This document shows, one piece after another, positions 1 to 10,400 of a stretch of DNA of 14,235 bases. Positions within the stretch are counted from its first letter, which is position 1. Each line of letters begins with the position of its first letter. This DNA is from Candidatus Cloacimonadota bacterium (GTDB taxonomy: Bacteria; Hydrothermota; E44-bin80). Location of the stretch: positions 1 to 14,235 of the forward strand of contig SOKD01000042.1 in NCBI GenBank assembly GCA_004376305.1. The letters run 5' to 3'. A program made the position numbers and the translations under genes. The notes beneath the pieces were generated by a model. That model searched no databases, had not been told where the DNA came from, and saw only the letters and a list, made by a program, of their open reading frames with translations.

Positions 1-125
1 GGGTGATAAATAAGAGCATTTTTTCGGCAGTTGTTTTTATGGCAATTCTCTCAGCGATCACAACACCCCTTTTGATGAGATTAATGGCTTCGAAAATCAC
101 AACCCCGGCACGAATAAAAACATAG
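1..125 (+). CDS. C-terminal end of a cation:proton antiporter-like membrane protein (partial)
   Basis: The gene is cut by the left window edge. The readable frame starts at base 3 and runs 40 codons to a TAG at 123-125. It encodes a hydrophobic stretch (SIFSAVVFMAILSAITTPLL) followed by a basic tail (MRLMASK...ARIKT). A final transmembrane helix ending in a T-T-P-L-L type motif and then a short positively charged tail is what I know from the C-terminus of the membrane domain of Kef/NhaP-like CPA2 sodium or potassium:proton exchangers. If correct, the protein sits in the inner membrane and exchanges a monovalent cation for protons. No TrkA-N domain follows, so it would be the short form of the family. 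Only 40 residues are visible, so another polytopic transporter is possible. The 104-base gap and separate promoter downstream suggest it is not co-transcribed with the next gene. Confidence 0.55.
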   Translation, partial: VINKSIFSAVVFMAILSAITTPLLMRLMASKITTPARIKT

Positions 126-194
126 AAAGTATATTTTACCTGGTTTTGCGAAACATATATTTTGTTATCTGGCTGAAGGCGCTCGTGATTTTCC

Positions 195-223
195 TTGACT
201 TGATTATGGTATTTTGATAGTTT
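195..223 (+). promoter_or_regulatory. Sigma-70-type promoter placed for a leaderless transcript
   Basis: A -35 box TTGACT (195-200) is followed after exactly 17 bases by a -10-like TAGTTT (218-223), preceded by an extended -10 TGA (215-217). Only six bases (224-229) separate the -10 hexamer from the A of the ATG at 230. The expected start of transcription is therefore at or within a base or two of the start codon. No Shine-Dalgarno-like sequence lies upstream of that ATG, which agrees with a leaderless mRNA. The -10 is a modest match to TATAAT (three of six), so the assignment rests on the -35, the spacing and the extended TG. Confidence 0.55.
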
Positions 224-229
224 CAGCAC

Positions 230-2029
230 ATGAAGAAAAAATTCCTCTTTGCTGCTCTAACGTTACTCCTTATTTCAATTTTCATAATTTTGCTCATTTT
301 CATAAAGGTAATCAGACATTCGCAGGAAACGATTGCCGGACTCCGCAAGGAAAGAGGTCCTCAGGAAGTTGAAATTTCCGAAATAGCAATAAGAAGCAAA
401 AATGGATGGGAACTTTTTGTAGAAAAATCTTCCGCACGGGATATCATATTCCATAAAGGAAAATATTATATAGCAACATCGGGTGGGATTATTATTGTTG
501 CTGAGAATGGTACCGTGGAGAAGGAATTGAATACAACAAACGGACTTCCAGAGAATAGTTACCTTCAGCTCTTACCTTTTGATGCGGGAATCCTTGCGCT
601 CTCTGCTGGTGGCAAAATTATTCGAATCAACGCGGATATTCTTTTTTTATACAACATGAAAAATGTAGGGAAAATTTCAGGTATTTCTAAAAGGGATGAT
701 GATATTTACCTTGCTGCAAATAGAGGGGTGTACCTTTTGCGGGAGAAGACGGTAAGAAAATTAGAAAATACGGAACAGGTCAAGATGGTAAAACCATTTA
801 TGAACGGAATCACCTATGGTACCATAGAGGGCAAAGTGTATATTTCAACACCTGTATTCAATGACAGTATTACAGATATTGATGTTGTTAATGATATTAT
901 GGAAAGCGATGGTGTTCTGTACATCGCAGGTGCTCATGGGCTTGACATAGTAAAAGGCGGGAAACGCGAGGTTAATCTGCAGGGTGAATTTGCCCTGTCA
1001 CTTGCAGAATTTAAGGGTAAAATTTGTTGTGGCACATTTGATGGAAGGGTCATCATTGATAAGAGCATGCAGCGTGTTACCATCCGGGGGGGGAGGATAA
1101 TCAGGCTCAGGGTTATTGAAGGAAATCTCTTTGCCTGTACTGACGAAGGCGTATACCGTTACGAGAATGAAAAGTGGTCAGTTTTCTATAAGCCTTCTAT
1201 GGATTTTCCCCTGCAGTACATTACCGCACTGGAAAAATCAGGCACAGAACTTCTTATTGGAACCTTCGAGGATGGTTGCTATACGTTAAAAGCCAATCGT
1301 CTGCGAAGATTGGTCATCGGCAATGATGTTCATGAAATCAACGCAATTGTTAATGAAGGCGGCTCTGTGTTTATTGCCACAAATTCGGGGCTTTTTGTGC
1401 TCAATCAAAAAGGAACAAAAAAAGTAGATGGATTAGCTTCCCATTTCGTGAATTCAATTTGCGTATACGATAAGGAGCTCATTGCCGGGACTTCAAAAGG
1501 ATTTGGAATAGTGAATCTTGCCAATTTTAGCATAAAAAACTTCTGTTCCTTCCATGGTCTCATAAATAACAGAGTGTATGCAATCACGCAAATAGGAGAA
1601 AAAATTATTGCAGGGACACTCGGAGGGATATCTGTGTTTGATGGAAAGATATTCAAGAATATTACATCTGCAAACTCTTCCCTGAACAGTAATTGGATTA
1701 ATGGTTTGATTGCCACGGATAAAAGGGTTTACATTGGTACGTATGGAGGAGGAATCTCATATCTGGAAAAAGAAGGAGTCAAAAACATAGAAGGAACTGA
1801 AACCGTGGAAGTTAATCTCCACAGTATATTCTACAAAAAGCCGTATCTATTTGTTGGAACCTGCAAGTCGGGGCTGTTTGTATATGATGAGGAAGAGCGA
1901 AAAGGGAAATTCCTTAAAGGTTACTTTCCCCTTGATAATGTAACATCCATACTTGTCGATGATGCTTATTTCTATGTAGGAACTGAGCAGGGACTGTACA
2001 GGATTAAAACAAGAGCGCTGCAGTTATGA
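230..2029 (+). CDS. Membrane-anchored 14-blade beta-propeller protein (Reg_prop-like repeats)
   Basis: This 599-residue protein begins with a lysine-rich MKKK and one hydrophobic helix (about residues 4-28) with no obvious cleavage site, so it is probably an inner-membrane signal anchor with the rest in the periplasm. The rest repeats a short blade motif of the form hydrophobic-x-h-G/A-T-x-x-G-h-x-h. I count 14 copies, beginning near residues 80, 121, 159, 193, 230, 265, 300, 341, 380, 417, 459, 500, 540 and 581, spaced 34-42 residues apart. Examples are LFACTDEGVYRY, VFIATNSGLFVL and FYVGTEQGLYRI. Fourteen blades fit two seven-bladed propellers. The NGLPENS segment at 104-110 also resembles Reg_prop repeats from sensor domains of hybrid two-component systems, but no kinase or DNA-binding domain follows. 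The start is fixed, because an in-frame TAG lies at 218-220 with no other start codon between. It likely heads the four-gene group; its ligand is unknown. An alternative is a YVTN/PQQ-like propeller scaffold. Confidence 0.8.
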   Translation: MKKKFLFAALTLLLISIFIILLIFIKVIRHSQETIAGLRKERGPQEVEISEIAIRSKNGWELFVEKSSARDIIFHKGKYYIATSGGIIIVAENGTVEKELNTTNGLPENSYLQLLPFDAGILALSAGGKIIRINADILFLYNMKNVGKISGISKRDDDIYLAANRGVYLLREKTVRKLENTEQVKMVKPFMNGITYGTIEGKVYISTPVFNDSITDIDVVNDIMESDGVLYIAGAHGLDIVKGGKREVNLQGEFALSLAEFKGKICCGTFDGRVIIDKSMQRVTIRGGRIIRLRVIEGNLFACTDEGVYRYENEKWSVFYKPSMDFPLQYITALEKSGTELLIGTFEDGCYTLKANRLRRLVIGNDVHEINAIVNEGGSVFIATNSGLFVLNQKGTKKVDGLASHFVNSICVYDKELIAGTSKGFGIVNLANFSIKNFCSFHGLINNRVYAITQIGEKIIAGTLGGISVFDGKIFKNITSANSSLNSNWINGLIATDKRVYIGTYGGGISYLEKEGVKNIEGTETVEVNLHSIFYKKPYLFVGTCKSGLFVYDEEERKGKFLKGYFPLDNVTSILVDDAYFYVGTEQGLYRIKTRALQL

Positions 2030-2122
2030 ATATGAGAAATGAGCTAAAGAATGAATGATCGGTAATAATTATCTGTGGTCTTATACTTGCTGTGCAGGAT
2101 TATTATTACGTGCAAAAACCAT

Positions 2123-2127
2123 GGAGG
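2123..2127 (+). promoter_or_regulatory. Shine-Dalgarno site fixing the start of the VIT/vWA gene
   Basis: GGAGG lies seven bases before the ATG at 2135. The same frame is open further upstream to a GTG at 2075, which would add 20 residues, but that GTG has no Shine-Dalgarno sequence. The extension would also put hydrophobic and cysteine residues ahead of the clear signal peptide that starts MRRS. The start is therefore placed at 2135. Confidence 0.85.
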
Positions 2128-2134
2128 TAATTAT

Positions 2135-4438
2135 ATGAGAAGAAGCATAGTCTTTCTATTGTTCCTGTTGCTGCCATCCCTGGCTATGGGTGATGCTGGT
2201 GTTCTTATTCCAGTGACAGTGAGCGATTACCCTGACCATTCCGTTCTTTCTCTGTACAGGATGGAAGTTGCTATCACCATTCGGGATAGAATTGCTGAGA
2301 CAAAAGTACTGCAGGTTTACAGGAATCATACATCACGTATTCTTGAAGGCCAATACATCTTTACCATACCAGAGGCTGCAATGATTAAGGATTTTGCCAT
2401 CTGGGAGGATGGAGTGAGAATACCAGGAATTATTATGGAGAAGCAGAAGGCGAGGAGGATATACGAACAGCTTGTTTGGCAGGCTATTGACCCCGGTTTG
2501 CTCGAACGTGCAGGCTTGGAACATGAAATTAACTATTTCAGTGTCAATGTTGCACCCATACTGCCGTTTGGAACAAAGCGTGTTGAACTGTTTTATACCG
2601 AAGACCTATCACTCAACCAAACCAAAGCATTTTACGATTTTCCATTTGAACCAACGATCTACGAAGAGGAAAGGGCCGATTCGTTGGTGATAACATTGGT
2701 TATAGAGGATAAATTGCCTTTGAAGCATTTTTCGATTACCTCGTCAACATTTCCTCTTAAGGTTATACAAAATTCAGAAAACCGAATAGAGGCAAGTTTT
2801 ATAGCAACCGATTTTGTCTTTTCTGAAGATTTATCATTTACATTTCAGGAGAAGTTCGAAGACGTATCCGTTGAACTTCTTCCGTTCCGTGACATTGAGG
2901 AACGTGGCGAATACTTCTATCTCGATGGAATACCGCCACCGCAGATAGGATTTTTCGTTTTGAGGACAGCATTTAATCTGAAGGAAAACTCTCAGAATGC
3001 GGAAAAACCGGGAAACTACCTATTTTTATTTGATAATTCTCTTTCAATGATGTGGAAAAAACTTGAAATTGGCTACAGCGCTCTATCAGTACTGCTTGGC
3101 TATGTCGGTGAGGAGCATTCCATAAATATTGGTTCTTTCAGCACGGATGTTGAGAAAAAATGGAAAAAGTCAATGAAGGCTACCAAGGAAAACAAAACGA
3201 GCGCATTGTTTTTTTTGAAATCTCAGTACATTACAGGGGGGACAGATATTGAACAGGTGCTCGTTGCCCTTAAACGCGAAAAACATACTATTCCAATTCT
3301 TATTACCGATGGCTATCCCACCCACGGAGTGATTGATTATCAAAAGTTGCTTAAAATGGTTAATGGTCTTGTTCCTCTCTTTATTATTGGTGTCGGGGAT
3401 AATCCAAACAAAGTCCTATTGGAAAGACTTGCAGCAGAGACGGGTGGTGCCTATCTCTGGTTCAGGAGTTGGAACGAAGAGAAACTCAAATTGTTCTACG
3501 AAACGATTGGTGGTGGAAAGATCAGCAATATTCAGCTAAAATTATCACCAAGGAATGCTTTCGCTGACATCTATCCGGAAATGCCGAAATCGATTTTTAA
3601 CGGAAATGGTGTTACGTATACAGGAAAGTACTTAAAGCCCTTGAGAAAGGGGAATGTTCTTATCAGTTTTTCTTTTGCAGGAAAGGAAAGGACGATTAAG
3701 AAAACCTTTCAATTTCCGGAAGAGGAAAAAACCAACAAAGAGGTGAGAAGACTATGGGCAAAACGGCGTGTAGATTATCTTCTGGAGAGGATTAGAATTG
3801 AGGGGGAGAAAGAGGAATGGGTAAAGGAGATCATTGCCCTCTCAAAACAGTTTAAGTTTGTCACACCATATACATCGTTTCTTGCAGCTCCGAGAGCCTT
3901 ACTTCGTCCGCGAATCATACGTCCGGGCGATCCGATGCTTATTGTTAAGGCAGATACCAGTATTGTGGAGATTATTGCAATTTTCCCCTTCGCACTTATC
4001 AAGAAGATGGTTTACCGTGAAGATGAAAACCTGTGGCGCGTGCGATTTCTGGTTCCTTCGAATACCTCGGATGGGCGCTATGACGCAATCCTCATCATGA
4101 AAGACAGGATGGGGAATATATACAAAGAGAAGAAATCGTTTGTAATCGACAGGGAACCACCCGTCTTAAGAATTGAATTACCGGAGAGGGTGTTCACAGC
4201 CGGCGAGGAGGTCTTGTTAAAGGCATTTGCAAGCAAGGATACAAAGAGGATAGAAGCATCAATAGGTGGAGGGTTGCCATTTTCGCTTGTTTATGATGCA
4301 CGGCTCGTGGCATGTACTGGGATTATGAGAATTGCTGAAAACCTTCCAACGGGAAAATATACATTGAAAGTGGTAGCTGAAGATTTCGCATTTAATACAA
4401 CATATAAAGAAATGGAAATTGACATTGTCAGTCGATAA
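2135..4438 (+). CDS. Exported VIT and von Willebrand factor A domain protein
   Basis: This is a 767-residue protein. Residues 1-19 (MRRSIVFLLFLLLPSLAMGD) look like a Sec signal peptide with cleavage near AMG/DA. Residues about 21-160 match a VIT (vault protein/inter-alpha-trypsin) domain, including the EKQKARRIYEQLVWQAIDPGL-like signature near 102-122 and the Pro-rich PILPFGTKRVEL stretch. A vWA domain spans about 294-458 with a complete MIDAS: Asp300-x-Ser302-x-Ser304, Thr370 and Asp392. It should bind a divalent cation and a protein ligand. Residues 538-586 carry the helical segment ending in VTPYTSFLAAP that is typical of bacterial VIT/vWA proteins. The C-terminus (about 672-766) is beta-rich and may be an Ig-like domain. 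No LPXTG, PEP-CTERM or C-terminal anchor is visible, so it is probably periplasmic or secreted. It sits between the propeller and the TPR lipoprotein. The ligand is unknown. Confidence 0.88.
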   Translation: MRRSIVFLLFLLLPSLAMGDAGVLIPVTVSDYPDHSVLSLYRMEVAITIRDRIAETKVLQVYRNHTSRILEGQYIFTIPEAAMIKDFAIWEDGVRIPGIIMEKQKARRIYEQLVWQAIDPGLLERAGLEHEINYFSVNVAPILPFGTKRVELFYTEDLSLNQTKAFYDFPFEPTIYEEERADSLVITLVIEDKLPLKHFSITSSTFPLKVIQNSENRIEASFIATDFVFSEDLSFTFQEKFEDVSVELLPFRDIEERGEYFYLDGIPPPQIGFFVLRTAFNLKENSQNAEKPGNYLFLFDNSLSMMWKKLEIGYSALSVLLGYVGEEHSINIGSFSTDVEKKWKKSMKATKENKTSALFFLKSQYITGGTDIEQVLVALKREKHTIPILITDGYPTHGVIDYQKLLKMVNGLVPLFIIGVGDNPNKVLLERLAAETGGAYLWFRSWNEEKLKLFYETIGGGKISNIQLKLSPRNAFADIYPEMPKSIFNGNGVTYTGKYLKPLRKGNVLISFSFAGKERTIKKTFQFPEEEKTNKEVRRLWAKRRVDYLLERIRIEGEKEEWVKEIIALSKQFKFVTPYTSFLAAPRALLRPRIIRPGDPMLIVKADTSIVEIIAIFPFALIKKMVYREDENLWRVRFLVPSNTSDGRYDAILIMKDRMGNIYKEKKSFVIDREPPVLRIELPERVFTAGEEVLLKAFASKDTKRIEASIGGGLPFSLVYDARLVACTGIMRIAENLPTGKYTLKVVAEDFAFNTTYKEMEIDIVSR

Positions 4439-4485
4439 AAGCCTTGATAAAACAGATGTATGAAATACTGAAATAGATAAGGTGC

Positions 4486-4493
4486 GAGGAGGT
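4486..4493 (+). promoter_or_regulatory. Shine-Dalgarno site fixing the start of the TPR lipoprotein gene
   Basis: GAGGAGGT is followed six bases later by the ATG at 4500. The frame is also open from a GTG at 4482, but that codon lies upstream of this site and has no ribosome binding site of its own. The ATG at 4500 gives a standard lipoprotein signal peptide. Confidence 0.85.
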
Positions 4494-4499
4494 TCGTAT

Positions 4500-7400
4500 A
4501 TGGCTATTACGAGGAAAGTATTTATCTGGTTTTTTCTCTCATCGTTGCTCTTTGTGGCATGTGAAAAAGCTGCAATATCATTCAGGCTTCCTGAAGTGGA
4601 ACCAATGTCTTTCAAAATTCCAGACGACATGAAGCATGCTTATGAACGTTTACATAGAAAAGGTGATGATGTATACACGTATGAAGAATTTTTCGGTGAA
4701 AAGGTGCGTATTCCACGACCACCATTTGAGAAAGAGAAGAGGCTCAAAGATAAGGAAGAACTGATTGAAGTGAAAACATACCTTGGCAAATTTGATGAAG
4801 CAGATAAACTTCTTGATACATATCTTTTAGAAACACAAAGATCGAGCAAAAGTCTTTTGTTTGCCGGTCATTACTGCCTTAACAGGAACAATATCGAGAA
4901 AGCTCTTCCGTATCTTATTGAACATGCACAGCAAGAAAATAGTCCTGAAAATTGGTTATCAATAATAGAGATTGCACGCGAACAGTATTTATCCAACAAG
5001 AAATATGAATACCTTGATAACCTTATTGCAGCATTCCCTGATTCGCAATTGTACTACAAGAAAAGGATAGCAGAGTTAAAAAGCGATAAACGAACTGTTG
5101 ACGTCATTGGTGCGCTGAAGGAATTCTATGCAAAATTCCCGGATGAGAAACAGTATTTTCTTTATGAGATGCAGATACAATTCTCATCTCTGGATCGCGA
5201 CAAAAAGGCAGTTACTTTGTATTTTCAAGAGCTTGATCCGCTCCGTGACAGCGGTGCAGTAAGTGATTTTTTTAGTTTTCTTGAAAGCATCAATAAATTA
5301 CGTGAGTATAGAAAGCAGTGGAAAAAAAGAAAAGATAAAAAATCGATGCTCCTTCTTTTCATGGTAACACTCAGGGTGGGAAACGGGGAAGAAGCAGAAT
5401 CAATTATTGCAAGATTCAATAAGAGATTCCCTGAAGAGTCGTACCTTATTGGAAAACTATACAGACGTCTCGGTTATCCAGAAACTGCCTATGAATATTT
5501 CCTAAAAACAATATCAGAAAAAGGAGAGAGCGAGGAAATTCTGTTTGAAATTTTTGACCTGCTTGTTAATTCATCTATAGGTTCTCTTTGCTCGAAAACG
5601 CGCCCTGCTGCTGATGTTATTTTTTCGTTTGACACAGGACCTGGTATTGCCGGAGGATTGCTTTCACTCTACTACAATACCCTCGAATACGACAGGAGAA
5701 AAAAGGATTTTGAGTATACGAAAGGACAAATCGTTAATCTCTCATTTGCGTATGAGACATTTTCTTATTTCCTTAAAAAGTATCCAAACAGCACAAGGAG
5801 GGATTCCTTGTATGTCCTTATGATGGCGCAGCTTAACAGATTTCATCTGTATGAGCAGGCAATTGAAACCGGGAACGAGTATGTTGCAAAGGGAGAAAGA
5901 GAAAAAGTAGTATCGGTCTATGAGTCATTGGCGAAGGCATACTATGGTTTCGGGAGAACCGAACAAGGGAACCGAATTTATAGAAATCTGCTCACGGAAC
6001 TCTCTGTTGAGAACAGAATGGGTGAATATCATGTTATCTTTGACCGTTTCATAGCAAAGCTCATTGGTCAGAAAAATTATGAAGAATGTACCCGATTGTA
6101 CTGGGAGGAAATTAAGAAACATCCAGATGACCGGCAACTGTATGAGAGGTTTCTCTCGCTCATATATAATTACAACCTGTACCACGAGGAATTGAGGATT
6201 TACAAATATGCTATTAAGCATTTCAACGAAAAGACATGGCATCATAAAGTGGCTCGATGGTATATACGTCATAAAAGCGAAGAGGCTTTCAGGGTACAAA
6301 CGAGAAAGATCAGGGAAATATTTGATGATAAAGAGCTTGAGGCATATCTCCGTGAGTTTGTTCACTTTGATTCAAGGAAGAGCTTCAACAATCCTGGAAA
6401 CCGCTTTTATCTTGCAATGTATAAATATGGAATGAATAGATTTCCAGATAATATCGTTTTTGCAAGAGGACTTATTCGATTTTACAGTGGTAAATATTTT
6501 CGGAATGAAAAAGCACTTGCGGAACTATACAAGAAGTACTTTTTCCATGATGATGACATACGTCAACAATTTCTTACCTATCTTGCAGAAAAGAAGGTTT
6601 TAACCCAATACCTCAGAAAAGCCAAAGAAAGAAAAGATGTTGTTTATCTTGTTTTTACCGCAGAAGCTCTCAAATTTCTCTCCCGGAATGAGGAATCTGA
6701 AATCCCGCTTGTACACCTTACACTGCTTTATCCTGACCGCTTGGAGTTCGCAGAAGGCTTGGCAAATCTGTACCGCTCCATCGATTTTTCGTATTACCAT
6801 GAAAGCAGGAAATTAACGGAAAAGGGTGTTGGCGTATTCCTGAGGGAAATACAACTCTTCCCTACCGTTGATACATTGTATACGCAATTGGGTGAAATGC
6901 TTGTGGAAGCAAACAGGTACGAGCAAGCACGAGAAGAATGGATGAAGAGGATAAACATTTTTCCCGGAATGCAATCATCGTATCTGAATGTTGCAACAAT
7001 CCTGTGGGATTACTATGATTTTGCCAATGCCGTTACTGTTATTAAGAAGGGTAGACAGGTAGTCCTCAATGACACCCTGTTTTCAAAAGAAATGGCTATC
7101 CTGTATGAGGAACTTAAGGATTATAAAAGCGCGGTTACCGAATACATAAACGCAAGTCTTGTGGGAGATTACTTTTATTATGATATGGAAGAGGTCATTT
7201 CAAGACTCATGTATCTTGAAAGAGTTCATAATCTTGGAAAACTAATTGAGGAAATATTTATCATTACCATTCAGAAAAGTGACAACCCGGACAGGGTTGT
7301 GGAAGTATATGCTGATTATCTTGAAAGGCTCGGTCTTTACGAGAAAAAGATTGCAATGTATGCCGAGATAATGCCATTTCTTGAAGATCCGTTCTATATG

Positions 7401-10400
7401 CGTGAAATACTCAGTGAACTTGAAGTGAGTGATAGAACAAGCCTTGTTGTTGACTATGCAAAGAGATTGGTTGATGTTACACAGGATGTGGAAGATTACC
7501 TGATTCTTGCCTCGACGTATGAGAATCAGAAGAAAATTTCCAAAGCAAAGTCCATTTATGGGAAACTAATCAAGCTTCTTGCAGATGAGCCATGGGAGAG
7601 AATGGAAATACTCGAAGAATACAGTGAATTTCTCTGGAGAAATAAAGAGCATGGAAAGTCACTTGATCTTCTTTTTGATGCACAGTCAATGGCAAAAGGT
7701 TCGCGGAAGGCAAGTATTCTTCATAGTCTTGCGTACCGGGCGCTTTCGCTCAATGATTTCAAGCGCGCAAAGAAAGCATTTGATATGCTTCTCAACGAAG
7801 ACCCGTACAATGTTCATTACTTCAATCTTGTTGGTGATATGTATGAGAAACTCGGTGATGCTCGGGGATTGGAAAATGTGTATCTTGAAAGGATACAGTT
7901 GCTTGGAAAATCTCCTCTGGGTTATGAAGAAAAACGGTTCAGAACAAAAGAATTGTATCTTGGCCTTGCTCGCCGGTTGAAAGAACTGAAAAAGGAGACA
8001 AGAGCGCAGGATTATTACATTGAAGCCATAAACAGAGATCCTCAGGATATTTCATTACTCGATGAATCGTATACATTTTCGAAAAAGCATGCTTTGGTCA
8101 GCCGTTTGGTGGAATACTATAATAAGACTGCAATGAAGTCGTTCAAGGATTACCGGTGGCAAATGGTTCTCGTGAGGTTCTACCTGAGAGAAGGAAACAT
8201 TAGCAAAGCAATAAGTGAATTAGAAAAAGCGGTAATCAATCAACCACAGAAAGCCTTTCTCCATGAAGAACTTGCAGATAAACTTACCATGCAGGGCAAA
8301 TACGATGATGCAATAAAGGAATATGAGGAAGCGTATATACTTACGAAATCGAAGAATGAGATTACGAAGAAAATTGCCTTTATCTATCTGCGGAGGAATG
8401 AGAAAGAAAAAATGTTCCGCAAATTTGACGAACTTATCCAGTCAAAGCCGAAAGGGCCGCAAAAGTACTTTGATGTTGCACGGATGTGCATTGATTATGG
8501 GCTGGATGATGAGGCGTTTCAATATGCTCTGCAAGGGAAGCAGGAGCTGGAACAGCACCCCTATACTGACTATCTGTCTGATAATATGTTGTCAACATTG
8601 TCTGAAGTGTATCTGCGAAAGGGAAGGGGTGCACACCTAGTGCGGTTCTTACTGATTCGTTACAAGAAGTACTATGGAGATACCAAGAAGGAGGAGAGTT
8701 ATGCGCGTAATGAAGCGCATACGAGAAGCTCACGGATCCGGTACTTTATTTCAAGTAAACTCCCTGAATTGTGGAATGATTATGCAAGTGAAAAGGACAG
8801 AAGATATTTTTCAAAAGAGTTTGATGGTTTTACCTCATTTTCGCATTACTCGGATTTTGTGAGGGCTCTGCTACAATTTGCAAAAAGTGCTGAAATGCCT
8901 GAGCTTGCGGAAAGAATCATGATATGGAAATATGAAAACGAGAAAAAGAAGACAAATTATCCTTCATTATATGAAATCACTTCCTTTTATGAAACGAGAG
9001 GAGCTTTTGACAAGTTATACTCATTTCTCAGGAGAGAGAGCTCAGATTATTCTCGATTGTCGAAATTGGCAAGAATTCTGTCACAGGATGAAGAGCTTAT
9101 GTGGCTGCAGAAATTCTATTATGCCGGCGAGGTGAATTACCAAAAATATAAAAATACGTTCACGTACAATTCTCCGCTTATTGACCGGTACATAACAATC
9201 CTTTTACAGGGAGGAATGCAGAAAGAGCTCAATGGAATGCTCGGTAGAGCAACGTCATATAATGGGCAGATTTTAAATTACTTCTATGAACGAAAGGATG
9301 GGGAGCGAACGTTTCAAATCATAGAGGGCGGGTTTCCAAATAAAAGCGACCTGTGGCGAAAGGCAAAAATGGGTTTTGTTGCTCTCCATCTTGATTACAG
9401 AAAGGATGATGGTATAGGGTATTTTAAGGACATTCTTGATATCAGGTCGGTTGGCGAAAAAATAGAGGGGAGAAGAAATAATATACTAACAGGTAAGGAC
9501 TTTAGCATTAATTGCTTTTTCTTCGGAATGCTGGATTCATCCTATCTTCTCTCACGAGTTGAAGTTTCTCCTCGAAGTAGCGGGAGTTACCGGCACCTTG
9601 GAAACTACTATTATGATAATAAAAAGTATAAATCAGCACGTGATTATCTGTTGAAGGCAGTAGCATTATCACCGAGTAATGCAACCTATATTGACCTTGC
9701 TCGTGTCCATATTGCATTGCATGATAAGAAAAGTGCCCTTAATGCACTCGGGAAACTTGATGGAGACAATTTTTACAGTAAGGAACAATACATACAAGCG
9801 CTCATGGAAACTGGATTTGAGAAGGAGGCACGGAGAACGCTCTCAGACTATCTGTTGAAAATGATTAACAATCTCTCATATGGTGAAACAAAACAAGCTC
9901 TTACTTTGGCAGATCAAGTACTGGAGAAGAGTGAACCGTTTTTCAAGGAGCTTTCTCAAAAAATCGTGAAAAACGAAACCTTTTACAATGTGTTATTAAA
10001 GAATAGGAAATTACAAAACAGTGTTTACTTCATAAAGCGTTATCTGGATCTATTGGAAAAAGGAAAGCGGAAGAAGAATTTTTACCGGAGACAGACCTTT
10101 ATTGAAATGCTCATCAAGGAAAAGAAGTATGATGATGGGCTTGAAATTCTCATGGACACAGAAAAAGGAATATCAAAGGATAGTCTTCCGAACTGGGTTA
10201 TTCCTCTAAAGGCAGAGTTGTACATACGAATGGACAAAACGAAAGAGGGGGTAAAGGTATTAAATGACTATGTAAAAGGAAGGGAGTTTATTCCCAACCA
10301 GGCACAAGTATTAAGAATCATCGATTTAGCAGGAAAGGAGGGGTTGTCCCTCAAGCGGGATGTGTACAAACTGCTCTTAACAGGCGGAGGGGGTAATACT

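Noticed and set aside
154..165. GTTTTGCGAAAC as a terminator for the antiporter gene
   Set aside because: The stem is only four base pairs and is not followed by a T tract.
1086..1093. Run of eight G bases in the propeller gene as a phase-variation tract
   Set aside because: It is short, it encodes an in-frame RGGRI segment, and the gene is intact. Nothing else suggests slippage; a read-length polymorphism check would be needed.
2082..2087. TATACT, a good -10-like hexamer in the gap before the VIT/vWA gene
   Set aside because: The bases 17 upstream (TCGGTA) do not resemble a -35 box and there is no extended TG, so an internal promoter is not supported.
2075..2134. GTG start adding 20 residues to the VIT/vWA protein
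   Set aside because: It has no ribosome binding site, and the extension would hide a clean signal peptide that follows a strong GGAGG.
5925..6365. A 146-residue open frame on the minus strand inside the TPR gene
   Set aside because: It is fully inside a well-supported coding region, has no recognisable domain, and no ribosome binding site stands out. It is a shadow of the gene on the plus strand. The same applies to the minus-strand frames at 4259-4630, 11377-11751 and 13166-13483.
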